Positions 25,515 through 34,310 are shown, numbered from the stretch's first letter. The stretch: 64,000 nt of DNA from HGM04593 sp045654645 (GCA_045654645.1 JAZONR010000039.1:1-64000); one strand, 5' to 3'. Notes: generated by a model from the letters alone, not told the origin. Numbers and translations are program-made.

Positions 25515-26120
25515 ATGAAAAAGCAAGTTGCAAAAACAATTGTTACATTGTTAATTACTTTTGCGGCAATTATTGTTGCCTCATCGTGTTCATCATCAAA
25601 AAACAGTGGAGCAGGAAAAACAGTTGTAGCACCCAAGAGCCAGGTGCAACTGTATGCCGAGGACACAACAGCAACCACGCTGAGGGCCTGGGCCAGCTAT
25701 AATGGTTTCCCAAGGCAGAACCTTGAGCAGTTTGCAGCAATGAAAGCACGTGCAGAGCTGTCGAGAATGGTTTCGGCGTTGGCAACAAACAGCATTGCAG
25801 AGTTCGTAAACAAGAAGAGAGGCGAAGAACTCATCAGCAAGGATACTATTGCTGAGAGGATTACATTGGTATCGAGTAACCTGTTGATAGGTAGCAGAGT
25901 GGTTAAGTCGGAAAGATACAGGCTTGCAGACGGAACACACACAGCCTATGTGTGTGTAGAGATGGACCCGGCAGCACTTGCCGCCACACTTCAGAAGCAG
26001 GAGGAGATAATCAACCTGTTCCTCGAGTATGAAGAGATGAGTGCAGATTTCAACTCTCAGGATTTCAACGAGACAATGGAGAAGTGCTTTGAGGAGTTCC
26101 GCACCAAGAAGGGCAACTGA
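25515..26120 (+). CDS. Lipoprotein of unknown function
   Basis: 201 residues. The signal sequence ends at an ASSC lipobox (C25), followed by a Ser-rich spacer. The mature part has alternating helices (LEQFAAMKARAELSRMV-like) and a beta stretch ending in YVCVEMDP, loosely resembling LPP20/LptE-type lipoproteins of other bacteria, but I do not recognise the family. It starts 11 bp after the peptidase gene on the same strand, so it may be an accessory lipoprotein of that gene set. No enzyme motif is visible. Confidence 0.7.
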   Translation: MKKQVAKTIVTLLITFAAIIVASSCSSSKNSGAGKTVVAPKSQVQLYAEDTTATTLRAWASYNGFPRQNLEQFAAMKARAELSRMVSALATNSIAEFVNKKRGEELISKDTIAERITLVSSNLLIGSRVVKSERYRLADGTHTAYVCVEMDPAALAATLQKQEEIINLFLEYEEMSADFNSQDFNETMEKCFEEFRTKKGN

Positions 26121-26167
26121 TGACAATGGCCTAAAGCAAAAGATACAAATATTGAAACAGATCATCT

Positions 26168-27136
26168 ATGTATAAGTTTGAACCCATTTTAAAATCAATG
26201 CTGTGGGGCGGCGAAAAGCTTATCCCATACAAAGGAATAGAGAGCACAGCACACTCTGTGGGCGAGAGCTGGGAGATTTCGGGAGTAAAAGGTAATGAAT
26301 CAATTGTTGCCGAGGGCCCGGACGCCGGTATGAGCCTTCCGCAGCTCATTGCACGCGACAAGGGTGCCCTGCTGGGGCAGAACAACTACGAGCGTTTCGG
26401 CAAAGAGTTCCCATTGCTCATAAAGTTTATCGATGCACGTCAGGACCTCTCCATACAGGTTCACCCCAACGATAAATTGGCTTGGGAGCGCCACCTGTCA
26501 AAGGGCAAGACCGAGATGTGGTATGTTGTGGATGCCGACCCGGGCTCGCGCCTGCGTTCGGGCTTTGCCAAGCAGGTTACCCCCGAGGAGTATGAGCAGA
26601 GCATTGCCGACAACACCATCACCAACCTGTTGCAGGAGTATGACATACACGCAGGCGATGTATTTTTCCTTCCTGCCGGACGCATACACTCAATAGGTGC
26701 AGGAGCGTTTATTGCCGAAATTCAGCAGACATCGAACATCACCTACCGCATCTATGATTTCAACCGATGCGATGACAACGGCAACCCGCGCGAGCTGCAC
26801 ACCGAGATGAGCAAGGCGGCAATAGACTACACCGTGCTGCCCGACTACCGCACCTATTACGATGCGCAGCCCGACAAGGCTACACAGTTGGTATCGTGTC
26901 GCTACTTCACCACGGACATCTACCGCCTGACAAAGGAGTATGAAATGCCGCTGGCCGAGCTCGACTCGTTTGTTATTCTCATCTGCACAAAGGGTAACGG
27001 CACCATAACCGACAACAATGGAGAGTGCATTACCGTGAGACAGGGCGAGAGCATACTTGTTCCGGCGTCTACAACGGGGCTCAAGATTTGCCCCGAAGGG
27101 GAGATGGAACTTCTTGGAAGCTGGATAGTGAGCTGA
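26168..27136 (+). CDS. manA: Mannose-6-phosphate isomerase, class I
   Basis: 322 residues, the length of the short Bacillus/Bacteroides-type ManA. Zinc ligands are visible: Q97 and H99 in QVHPND, E116 in KTEMWYV and H174 in GRIHSIG. A second cupin-like half follows. It interconverts mannose-6-phosphate and fructose-6-phosphate in the cytoplasm, linking mannose use to glycolysis and GDP-sugar synthesis. It is 47 bp downstream of the lipoprotein gene and followed by a 440-bp intergenic stretch; a hairpin at 27302 could end its transcript. Confidence 0.95.
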   Translation: MYKFEPILKSMLWGGEKLIPYKGIESTAHSVGESWEISGVKGNESIVAEGPDAGMSLPQLIARDKGALLGQNNYERFGKEFPLLIKFIDARQDLSIQVHPNDKLAWERHLSKGKTEMWYVVDADPGSRLRSGFAKQVTPEEYEQSIADNTITNLLQEYDIHAGDVFFLPAGRIHSIGAGAFIAEIQQTSNITYRIYDFNRCDDNGNPRELHTEMSKAAIDYTVLPDYRTYYDAQPDKATQLVSCRYFTTDIYRLTKEYEMPLAELDSFVILICTKGNGTITDNNGECITVRQGESILVPASTTGLKICPEGEMELLGSWIVS

Positions 27137-27301
27137 TTAAAACAATAAAACAAATTGTTCGTAGTTGAAACCCTTTAGAACACCTAAAATAGTGATTACT
27201 GGTAAACGAACTTTTGTTGCTACAAAATATTCAGTGATATATGAAGATTGAGCGTGTTTATATCTAAACAGACTCGTTAGAAGTATACACAACGGAATAA
27301 T

Positions 27302-27342
27302 AAATGGGAGCTAAACGATAAAATTCGAGATAGCTCCCATTT
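27302..27342 (+). terminator. Hairpin terminator downstream of manA
   Basis: AAATGGGAGCT and AGCTCCCATTT arms (11 bp) around a 19-nt loop, followed by TATATA. It is 165 bp beyond the manA stop. Confidence 0.7.
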
Positions 27343-27357
27343 TATATACATAACCGG

Positions 27358-27559
27358 AAACAATCTCTTGTTAAGAGAAAAAAACGGAGTGCATTACATA
27401 GTGTATTTCAGCTATATAATTATAAAATCTATGTCTATTTTCTAAACATTTTGTTGTTATTTCCCTATACACTAAACTTTTCTCTCTATAATTTGCTTTT
27501 TATTAAGATATTTTACATAATTTTACACAGTGCAATTATCTATTAACAAGAGATTGTTT
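27358..27559. repeat. 17-bp inverted repeat enclosing 168 bp
   Basis: Left arm AAACAATCTCTTGTTAA at 27358-27374; its exact reverse complement is at 27543-27559, ending 17 bp before the next gene. Arm and spacer lengths fit an invertible promoter segment or the ends of a small non-autonomous element. No recombinase gene is nearby. Confidence 0.8.
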
Positions 27560-27576
27560 AAATTAAACTTTACAAT

Positions 27577-28551
27577 ATGCGTATAATAAGCATTTTAGCA
27601 TCATTATTTCTATGCCTGAATGGCGTTTATGCTCAACAAGTTGATTATTCTGTTGTAAGTACAATAGAAGAGAGCGGTATTAACTTTATGCAGATAACCA
27701 CAGACAATGATTGCGTGTGTATGCCTGTGGTAAATCGCAGCGGTAAATCTCTTAATTGGTTGTCGAACCGTATTATAGATACCTCAATCGACGGCAAGTA
27801 CATTGGATTTGTTTCAAGCCGTAATAACACAACAAATGTTTTTATAAAGGAGCTAGGCAAGCAAGGCGGTTCCACTCAAAGGACTAACCGTCAGGCAGTT
27901 CTCGATTTCTCATATTCTCCAGATGGTAAATACATTATTTTCTCTGAAAACCGCGGTTCCACTAACCAAATATTTCAAACAGACGCATCAAATGGTTATG
28001 TGTGTCGTATGATTACGTCATCAAGTCTTGATTATTCTCCGATATATCTGCCCGATATGAGCAAGATTCTCTTTGCACGCTTGGAAAATAATTCTGTAGG
28101 TATATGGAGTTATGATGTGAAAAGTAATTTCTTGTCAAGCTACACATCCGGAATGAATCCTTATCCGCTTAAGGGGAACTCGTCATATTTATGTACGCGT
28201 ATGAGCACCAGCGGATGTAGTGAGATTTGGAAGATAAACACCTCAACCGGTGTGGAGGAGTGTATTGTCTCCGATCCTAAACGCAGCTTTACAACGCCAA
28301 TATTATCACCTAACGGTGAATGGATTCTTTTTGTGGGAGACAGCAATATTGAGACTCCGGATTTTGTGTATAAAAACACCGATATTTATGTTTGCCGCGT
28401 AGATGGCACAAATTTGCAGCAGCTTACATACCACGCCGCAGATGATTTAAGTCCTATTTGGAGTCGTGATGGCAAGTATATATACTTTATTTCTCAAAGA
28501 GGAAGCTCAGCAGCTGTTGCAAATATTTGGAGAATGCCATTTGTGTATTAA
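27577..28551 (+). CDS. Secreted PD40/TolB-like beta-propeller protein
   Basis: 324 residues with a signal peptide (cleavage near VYAQ, residue 19). At least four TolB/PD40-type blades are visible through repeats such as FSYSPDGKYIIF, LSPNGEWILFV and WSRDGKYIYFISQ. It is a periplasmic or surface propeller, probably a protein-protein platform; no enzyme motif is present. It lies just after the 27358-27559 inverted repeat, and an outer-membrane barrel gene follows 44 bp later, so the two may form a unit. Base composition is visibly more AT-rich than its neighbours, suggesting a different origin. The exact function is unknown. Confidence 0.75.
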   Translation: MRIISILASLFLCLNGVYAQQVDYSVVSTIEESGINFMQITTDNDCVCMPVVNRSGKSLNWLSNRIIDTSIDGKYIGFVSSRNNTTNVFIKELGKQGGSTQRTNRQAVLDFSYSPDGKYIIFSENRGSTNQIFQTDASNGYVCRMITSSSLDYSPIYLPDMSKILFARLENNSVGIWSYDVKSNFLSSYTSGMNPYPLKGNSSYLCTRMSTSGCSEIWKINTSTGVEECIVSDPKRSFTTPILSPNGEWILFVGDSNIETPDFVYKNTDIYVCRVDGTNLQQLTYHAADDLSPIWSRDGKYIYFISQRGSSAAVANIWRMPFVY

Positions 28552-28595
28552 TAACCAAAAGTAAAGATATTTTATTAACCTAATATTTCTTTATT

Positions 28596-29447
28596 ATGAA
28601 AAGATTATCATTTTTTGTTGTGCTATTGGTTATTGCAACCGGCGCATTTGCGCAATTTGTACAGAGTAATACAATGCAGAACAATAACTCTGCAAGCACA
28701 AATTTTGGGAACCCATTTAGCAAGATGACTACAGATAATTATGGTCGCTTATATATCGGTTATAATCCTATCAGTGTCAATTGGGAAGAGGACGAAAGTG
28801 ATTTAAAGGATACATTTCCAATGAATCACGGCTTGACACTTGGCTATATGCACGCCAGCAACATCGCAAAGTCTTTACCTCTTTATGTTGAGTATGGTGC
28901 TAATTTTGCTTGGACATTTGGCAAGTATGATGATAAAGAATCAGAAGATGAGTATTCTTGGAAAAGAGAAAACAACCTTAATATGTTTTCTATAAATGTT
29001 CCTGTGAATTTGGCTTTCCGTTTCTCTTTTAACAACAACAATTTCTCTGTAACTCCATATTTGGGTCTTAACTTCAGACTCAATGTTGCAGGAACTTGCA
29101 AAATGACTACAAGTATAGAAGAAGAAGATGACGGTGATACCTATACAGTGACTGAAATCGTGAAATACAAGTTATTCAGCTCTGATGAGACAGACTTGGG
29201 TGATGAAGATAACTGGGATTTCGATGAAAGCGAGTATGAAGCAACTGCAGAAGCATCTACGGGTATGGGAGAGCATGCTTTCAAGCGTTTCCAGGTTGGT
29301 TTCAATGTTGGCGTTGCTGTAAGCTATAAAAAACTGCACTTGGGTATAGGCTACGTTGCAGACTTTAATAAATTAGTAAACTACGAAGATGAAGATTTTG
29401 AATGTAAGCTCGGCGTTCCAACAATTTCATTGGGCATTACATTCTAA
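28596..29447 (+). CDS. Outer-membrane beta-barrel protein
   Basis: 283 residues. Signal peptide with cleavage near GAFAQ (residue 20). The remainder alternates hydrophobic and polar residues in strands (for example VNLAFRFSF, VTPYLGLNFRLNV, VGVAVSYKKLHLGIGYVADF) and ends in an aromatic residue (GITF), the usual C-terminal signature of barrels inserted by BamA. An acidic loop at about 170-220 (Asp/Glu-rich) probably faces outward. It pairs with the upstream propeller gene and shares its AT-rich composition. A strong terminator follows. Cargo or function is unknown. Confidence 0.75.
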   Translation: MKRLSFFVVLLVIATGAFAQFVQSNTMQNNNSASTNFGNPFSKMTTDNYGRLYIGYNPISVNWEEDESDLKDTFPMNHGLTLGYMHASNIAKSLPLYVEYGANFAWTFGKYDDKESEDEYSWKRENNLNMFSINVPVNLAFRFSFNNNNFSVTPYLGLNFRLNVAGTCKMTTSIEEEDDGDTYTVTEIVKYKLFSSDETDLGDEDNWDFDESEYEATAEASTGMGEHAFKRFQVGFNVGVAVSYKKLHLGIGYVADFNKLVNYEDEDFECKLGVPTISLGITF

Positions 29448-29493
29448 TAGAGGAAATGTTTTCCTGAATAGTAAAAGATACACTGAATAACAT

Positions 29494-29537
29494 AAATGGA
29501 GCGACCCAATTTTCTTTTGGGTCGCTCCATTTTTTTT
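29494..29537 (+). terminator. Terminator after the beta-barrel gene
   Basis: 16-bp perfect stem (29494-29509 with 29517-29532, core GGAGCGACCC) and 7-nt loop, followed by an eight-T run. It is a strong intrinsic terminator. Confidence 0.9.
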
Positions 29538-29646
29538 GAAAAGTTGCATAAAAGAGCTGTTTAATGGCTTGCAAAGCCCGAAAAGGCGCAGCTTAATATG
29601 TGTAAATGAGCATTTTCAAGGGCGAGCGTAACAACAAAAGAGCCTT
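29538..29646. repeat. Terminator-linked dispersed repeat, copy A
   Basis: It shares AAGTTG.ATAAAA.GAGCTGTTT, GGCTTGC and AACAACAAAAGAGCCTTTTT with copy B at 56821-56890, but carries about 50 extra bases in the middle. It lies between a terminator and the 3' end of a convergent gene. Confidence 0.65.
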
Positions 29647-29668
29647 TTTGAAGACTCTTTATGTTTTA

Positions 29669-31261
29669 TCAACCAAGATACTCCTTTGCTGCCATTGCGC
29701 AACGTTCACCGTCCACTGCCGCAGATACTATGCCGCCTGCATAACCGGCGCCCTCGCCGCAAGGGAAGAGCCCGGCCAGCTGAACGTGCTGCAAGGTATC
29801 GCTGTCGCGCACTATGCGCACAGGGGAAGAGGTTCGCGTTTCAACACCTATCATCGTCGCCTCGCTTGTGAGGAAACCACGCGACATACGCCCAAACTGC
29901 TCAAAACCACGCTGCAAGCGTGTGGAAACGAACTTTGGCAGCCAAAAGTGAAGGGGCGAAGATATAAGCCCGGGGGCATAGGAGCTGCGGGGAAGGTCAT
30001 AACTCAACTTGCCACGCACAAAATCGGTCATTCGCTGCGCAGGGGCTGTTTGCTTGCGGTTGCCCATCACCCAACACAGGCGCTCCAAACGCTCTTGAAA
30101 ATTCATCACACGCAGAGGCGAATCATCGGGCACAGGCTCTATGCCGTCGCACTCAATCTGCATCTCGGGCAGCAGCACATCCTCGGGGTTCACCTGCACC
30201 ACCATTCCCGAGTTGCTCCACGCACCGCCACGATGCGAGGGCGACATTCCGTTCACAAGCAACTCCTGAGCTGCCGAAGCCGACGGGATTATGACACCGC
30301 CGGGACACATACAGAAGCTGTAGACGCCACGCCCATCGACCTGAGTGGTGAAGCTATACTCTGCGGCCGGCAGGTATTTTCCACGCCCTTTGGGCGAGTG
30401 ATACTGTATCTGGTCAATCAGTTCCGATGGATGCTCCAAACGGACACCCACAGCAAAGCCCTTTGCCTCAAGAGTTATATTATTACTATTGAGCCAACGA
30501 TAGACATCCTTGGCCGAATGGCCTGTTGCAAGTATGACAGCATCGGCCAACAGTTCTCCGTTGTTTGTCCTTATTCCACAAACCTTGCCGACGTTTAGAA
30601 GTATCTCCTCCATACGAGTCTCAAAGAGCACATCACCGCCGCACTCTATTATGCGATTGCGCATATTCTCAATGACGCGGGGAAGTTTGTCGGTGCCAAT
30701 GTGGGGGTGCGCATCGGAAAGTATCGTGGGGCTTGCCCCGTGCTGACAAAAGACATTGAGCACACCATCTATGTTGCCACGTTTCTTGCTGCGGGTGTAG
30801 AGTTTTCCGTCGGAATAGGCACCCGCACCACCCTCGCCAAAGCAGTAGTTCGACTCGGGGTTCACGGTATGTGTGCGCGAAATGTTGGCAAGGTCAATCT
30901 TGCGTGTGCGCACATCCTTGCCACGCTCCACCACAATTGGGCGAAGGCCGTTCTCTATGAGTTTTAGAGCAGCAAACAGGCCCGCCGGACCGGCACCCAC
31001 AACAATCACCGGGCGTTTGCTATCGACGTTGGGATAGTCCCGTGCTATATATTCATCCTTGGGTGGCATCTCATTCACAAAGACACGCACTGTGAGGTTA
31101 ATGTAGATGGTGCGCTGCCTTGCATCAATGCTGCGTTTCAACACACGCACGCCATTTATGGTGCGCACATCCATTCCTTTGGTGTTGGCGATGTAACGTG
31201 CGAGAGACTGTTCATTGGCAGCTTCGTGTGGCTGCACCCTTAATTGAAATTCGTGTATCAT
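29669..31261 (-). CDS. FAD-dependent dehydrogenase (COG2509-type)
   Basis: 530 residues from the ATG at 31261; a start 66 bp further out adds an N-terminus unlike the family. After an N-terminal domain of about 90 residues comes the dinucleotide-binding motif VIVVGAGPAGLFAA at about 97, then ERGKDV, then further FAD contacts (FGEGGAGAYSDGKL, and near the end GLFPCGEGAGYAGG). The layout matches widely conserved, uncharacterised FAD-dependent dehydrogenases. The substrate is unknown. It follows radA with a 68-bp gap on the same strand and may be the last gene of the menA-CPBP-radA run. Confidence 0.85.
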   Translation of the reverse strand: MIHEFQLRVQPHEAANEQSLARYIANTKGMDVRTINGVRVLKRSIDARQRTIYINLTVRVFVNEMPPKDEYIARDYPNVDSKRPVIVVGAGPAGLFAALKLIENGLRPIVVERGKDVRTRKIDLANISRTHTVNPESNYCFGEGGAGAYSDGKLYTRSKKRGNIDGVLNVFCQHGASPTILSDAHPHIGTDKLPRVIENMRNRIIECGGDVLFETRMEEILLNVGKVCGIRTNNGELLADAVILATGHSAKDVYRWLNSNNITLEAKGFAVGVRLEHPSELIDQIQYHSPKGRGKYLPAAEYSFTTQVDGRGVYSFCMCPGGVIIPSASAAQELLVNGMSPSHRGGAWSNSGMVVQVNPEDVLLPEMQIECDGIEPVPDDSPLRVMNFQERLERLCWVMGNRKQTAPAQRMTDFVRGKLSYDLPRSSYAPGLISSPLHFWLPKFVSTRLQRGFEQFGRMSRGFLTSEATMIGVETRTSSPVRIVRDSDTLQHVQLAGLFPCGEGAGYAGGIVSAAVDGERCAMAAKEYLG

Positions 31262-31329
31262 ACTTTTTAAACGGAAAACGGAAAGCGGAAAAGTTAAAAT
31301 GGAAAACCTTTCACATTTTACCTCCAAAA

Positions 31330-32700
31330 TTATCCAAACACTAAGCGGAAGGCCTCCTCTACTTTATTAACCGGGAGCACCTCAATGCCGAAACGTGAGG
31401 TGTCGAGCCCCTTGGTGTTACTCTTCGGTATTATAATCTGCTTGAAACCGAGTTTCGCAGCCTCGGAAATGCGCTGCTCTATGCGATTTACGGGACGTAT
31501 CTCACCCGAGAGGCCTACCTCGCCTGCCATACATATTGTGGGCTCTATCTCAACATCCATATTACTTGAAAGTATGGCGCTTATTACCGAAAGGTCAATT
31601 GCGGGGTCATTCACACGCAAGCCACCGGCAATGTTAAGATAGACATCCTTCTGCGCAAGTTTAAAACCTACGCGTTTCTCTAATACTGCAAGCAACATAT
31701 TCATACGACGACTGTCGAAACCGGTTGCCGAGCGCTGTGGTGTGCCATAGGCGGCTGTGCTCACCAATGCCTGGGCCTCTATGAGAAACGGGCTCACACC
31801 TTCAATGGCCGAGGCTATTGCCACACCGCTCATTCCCTTGTGGCGGTCGCTCAAAAGGAGCTCCGAGGGATTGGTAACCTGGCGCAACCCTTCACGCCGC
31901 ATCTCATATATACCAAGTTCGGCAGTGCTGCCGAAACGGTTTTTAATGGAGCGTAGAACGCGATAGAGATAGTGTTGGTCGCCCTCGAACTGAATAACAA
32001 CATCCACAATGTGCTCAAGAATTTTGGGGCCTGCAATGGCACCGTCCTTTGTTATGTGGCCTATGAGAATGACCGGCACGTTATTCTCCTTGGCAAATTT
32101 AAGCAACATTGCGGTACATTCGCGCACCTGCGACATACTGCCGGGAGAGGAGTCCACCGCTTCGCTGCACATTGTCTGTATTGAGTCTATCACCAACAGC
32201 TCGGGCATCACATTCTTTATGTGCGTGAAAATTGTTTCGAGCGACGTTTCGCACACAATGTGGCAGTTGCCGCTTGTGTGGGGTATGCGGTCGGCACGCA
32301 GCTTTATCTGCTGCACACTCTCCTCACCCGAAACATAAAGGACCTTACGCTCGGGCATCCCAAGTATTGTCTGCAACACAAGTGTCGATTTGCCTATTCC
32401 GGGCTCACCGCCAAGGAGCACAAGCGAGCCGGGCACAAGACCACCGCCAAGCACACGGTTAAGCTCTGCATCGCACATATCCATTCGGGGCAGTGCATCT
32501 GTTGCCACACTGTCGATGAGCACTGGCTGTGTCTGCAAACGCTCCCCTGCCACCGTGCTTGCCACACGCGCCGCAGGTGTGTTGCGCACCACCTTCTCCA
32601 CAAAGCTGTTCCACGCACCGCAAGAGGGGCACTTACCGGCCCATTTAGGAGACTCATAGCCACAGCTATCACACAAAAAAACACTCTTTTCTTTTGCCAT
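31330..32700 (-). CDS. radA: DNA repair/recombination ATPase RadA (Sms)
   Basis: 456 residues, normal length. The order is an N-terminal C4 zinc finger (CDSCG and CPSCG, residues 10-27), a RecA-like ATPase with Walker A GGEPGIGKST and the RadA-specific KNRFG motif, and a C-terminal Lon-like domain. RadA drives branch migration of recombination intermediates, often with RecA. It follows the CPBP protease gene with a 29-bp gap. The ATG at 32698-32700 gives the expected MAKEK start. Confidence 0.97.
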   Translation of the reverse strand: MAKEKSVFLCDSCGYESPKWAGKCPSCGAWNSFVEKVVRNTPAARVASTVAGERLQTQPVLIDSVATDALPRMDMCDAELNRVLGGGLVPGSLVLLGGEPGIGKSTLVLQTILGMPERKVLYVSGEESVQQIKLRADRIPHTSGNCHIVCETSLETIFTHIKNVMPELLVIDSIQTMCSEAVDSSPGSMSQVRECTAMLLKFAKENNVPVILIGHITKDGAIAGPKILEHIVDVVIQFEGDQHYLYRVLRSIKNRFGSTAELGIYEMRREGLRQVTNPSELLLSDRHKGMSGVAIASAIEGVSPFLIEAQALVSTAAYGTPQRSATGFDSRRMNMLLAVLEKRVGFKLAQKDVYLNIAGGLRVNDPAIDLSVISAILSSNMDVEIEPTICMAGEVGLSGEIRPVNRIEQRISEAAKLGFKQIIIPKSNTKGLDTSRFGIEVLPVNKVEEAFRLVFG

Positions 32701-32729
32701 ATTTACTTATTATAACCTTTTTAGGCCTT

Positions 32730-33353
32730 CTACATTATTGGGAACCAAATGAACACCGCCACGTCCCAAAGAGCGTGAGAAATTATTATCGCCGCGAAGT
32801 GTTTAGGGAAGAGACGGTAGAGCAAGCCCCACGCTGCACCAGCCACCAGGGCTGCCATTGTGAGCATAAAGTTGAACGACCCGGCGTGCACAATGGCATA
32901 GATGAGCGTGGTTACCACAAAACCAATGTTGCCATTCCACTTATCCGATAATTTCTGCTGCACATATCCACGCCAAAAAATCTCCTCGGCAGGACCTATG
33001 AGAAAAAGCATAAGCACTGTGAGCAGCCAAGGCGACTCGCCCTCCTTCATTCCATAGATGGTGTCTACCTGTGGCCTTGCAAAGTCAAACATAAGCTGCG
33101 AGAGCTTGTCTCCAACCCAAAAGACGCCCCACAATGCAACAGCAATGCCTATGCCAAGAAAAATCTCCTTGGGGGTGATGCGCACCCTCTTCCACCACCC
33201 CGGGGCAAACAGCGTTGCGCAAAGCGACAATGTGCAGGCCGAAGCAGTCATCATCCACCAGAAATTGACGTGAGGGGCAGTCCAGGGACTAAACATCACT
33301 GTCCACAGCACCGCAGCAAGCACTATTGTAAAAAACACACGACGCATAATCAC
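32730..33353 (-). CDS. CPBP-family intramembrane metalloprotease
   Basis: 207 residues with several membrane segments. The CPBP (Rce1-like, ABI) motifs are present: EExxxR as E123, E124 and R128, then H156 in YAIVHAG, and H193 in SHALWD. In Rce1 these residues bind zinc and cleave after a prenylated cysteine; in bacteria many members are of unknown substrate, some giving bacteriocin self-immunity. Its start overlaps the menA stop by 4 bp, implying translational coupling with a prenyltransferase gene. Confidence 0.85.
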   Translation of the reverse strand: MIMRRVFFTIVLAAVLWTVMFSPWTAPHVNFWWMMTASACTLSLCATLFAPGWWKRVRITPKEIFLGIGIAVALWGVFWVGDKLSQLMFDFARPQVDTIYGMKEGESPWLLTVLMLFLIGPAEEIFWRGYVQQKLSDKWNGNIGFVVTTLIYAIVHAGSFNFMLTMAALVAGAAWGLLYRLFPKHFAAIIISHALWDVAVFIWFPIM

Positions 33354-34249
33354 AGAAAGGCTGCTACAAGGAACGACACTGTGAGCAACAAACTGAAGAT
33401 GAGTTGCAATTTTGCAGTGCCTTCATCAACTCCATAAAGTTGTTTGGCACCCTCCTTGGGATATGCAAGCGCCTTGCGTGCAAGCGGTAGGGCCGGCACC
33501 ATTGCAACCAGCACAGCCAACGACCACAGAGGAAGCTTGCCCCAGCAGGCTACAGCCACAACCCACACAAAGGGTAGCAACACCTCCAGACAATAGATGA
33601 TTGCCGAAGCCTTTTTACCCACTAACATAGCAAATGTATATATACCCGCACGACGGTCGGGCTCAATGTCGCGTGCATTGTTGGCGTGCAGAATTCCCAC
33701 TGTTATCAACCCAATGGGGACCGACAACCACAAAGCGGGCAGATAGATGTTGCCGGTAGCAACAAATGTTGTTCCCAAAATGGGAAGCACAGAATAGGTG
33801 AGGAAGATGTCGGCATCACCAAGAGCGTGATATTTAAGCCAAGGATAGGCAAGAATGAGCAGACAACCCGCCAATCCAAAATAGAGGGTGGGCAAACCGG
33901 TGCACAGCAACAGGCCTATTCCCATTGCCACTGCCACAAGCAGCAACACCCACGCAAATCTCTTTATCTCGCACGCCTCGAACTGGCCGCTGACAATTGA
34001 CATTCCGCCGATGGTATCTTCACGGTCCACACCCCTCTTGTAGTCAAAATAGTCGCTCCAGGTGTTACCGGCCGCGTGAAAAACAACGATATTGACAATT
34101 GCCCACGCACCAATGAGCCAATCAACCGCAAGCCCCTTCCACTGAAGATAGGCCAAAGTTACCAACACCGGCATTGATGATGCCGGAAATGACCACGGGC
34201 GGGTTGCAAGCACCCAATCCTTGAAACTGTGTTTCTTACTGTTTACCAT
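33350..34249 (-). CDS. menA: 1,4-dihydroxy-2-naphthoate polyprenyltransferase MenA
   Basis: 299 residues from ATG 34249; an upstream ATG 45 bp away is possible but gives an atypical N-terminus. It is a polytopic UbiA-family protein with the two aspartate-rich motifs (NTWSDYFDYKRGVD and NNARDIEPDRRAG) that bind prenyl diphosphate through magnesium. It attaches the polyprenyl chain to 1,4-dihydroxy-2-naphthoate at the inner membrane, giving demethylmenaquinone for anaerobic respiration. It is first in a run with CPBP, radA and the FAD enzyme. Upstream, 34311-34489 holds a duplicated hairpin element. Confidence 0.9.
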   Translation of the reverse strand: MVNSKKHSFKDWVLATRPWSFPASSMPVLVTLAYLQWKGLAVDWLIGAWAIVNIVVFHAAGNTWSDYFDYKRGVDREDTIGGMSIVSGQFEACEIKRFAWVLLLVAVAMGIGLLLCTGLPTLYFGLAGCLLILAYPWLKYHALGDADIFLTYSVLPILGTTFVATGNIYLPALWLSVPIGLITVGILHANNARDIEPDRRAGIYTFAMLVGKKASAIIYCLEVLLPFVWVVAVACWGKLPLWSLAVLVAMVPALPLARKALAYPKEGAKQLYGVDEGTAKLQLIFSLLLTVSFLVAAFL

Positions 34250-34310
34250 AAATATTGACATTAGTTTAATTACGAACATTGAATAACAGCCCAATGCTGC
34301 TATCTTGAAG

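Larger units (their letters stand above)
27137..27576. other. 440-bp AT-rich intergenic region
   Basis: No gene is visible. It holds a hairpin terminator at 27302-27342 and a 17-bp perfect inverted repeat at 27358-27374 and 27543-27559. The spacer contains a near-match to a -7 box (TATAATTTG at 27487-27495, one base too long between TA and TTTG), but no clear -33 box. Confidence 0.6.

Noticed and set aside
27375..27542. Promoter inside the inverted-repeat spacer
   Set aside because: The best match, TATAATTTG, has one base too many between TA and TTTG and no -33 box at 19-20 bp, so I do not list it as a promoter.
29606..30598. 330-codon plus-strand open frame over the FAD dehydrogenase gene
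   Set aside because: It lies wholly antisense to a well-supported enzyme with an intact FAD motif and has a His/Arg/Thr-rich composition typical of reverse-frame noise.
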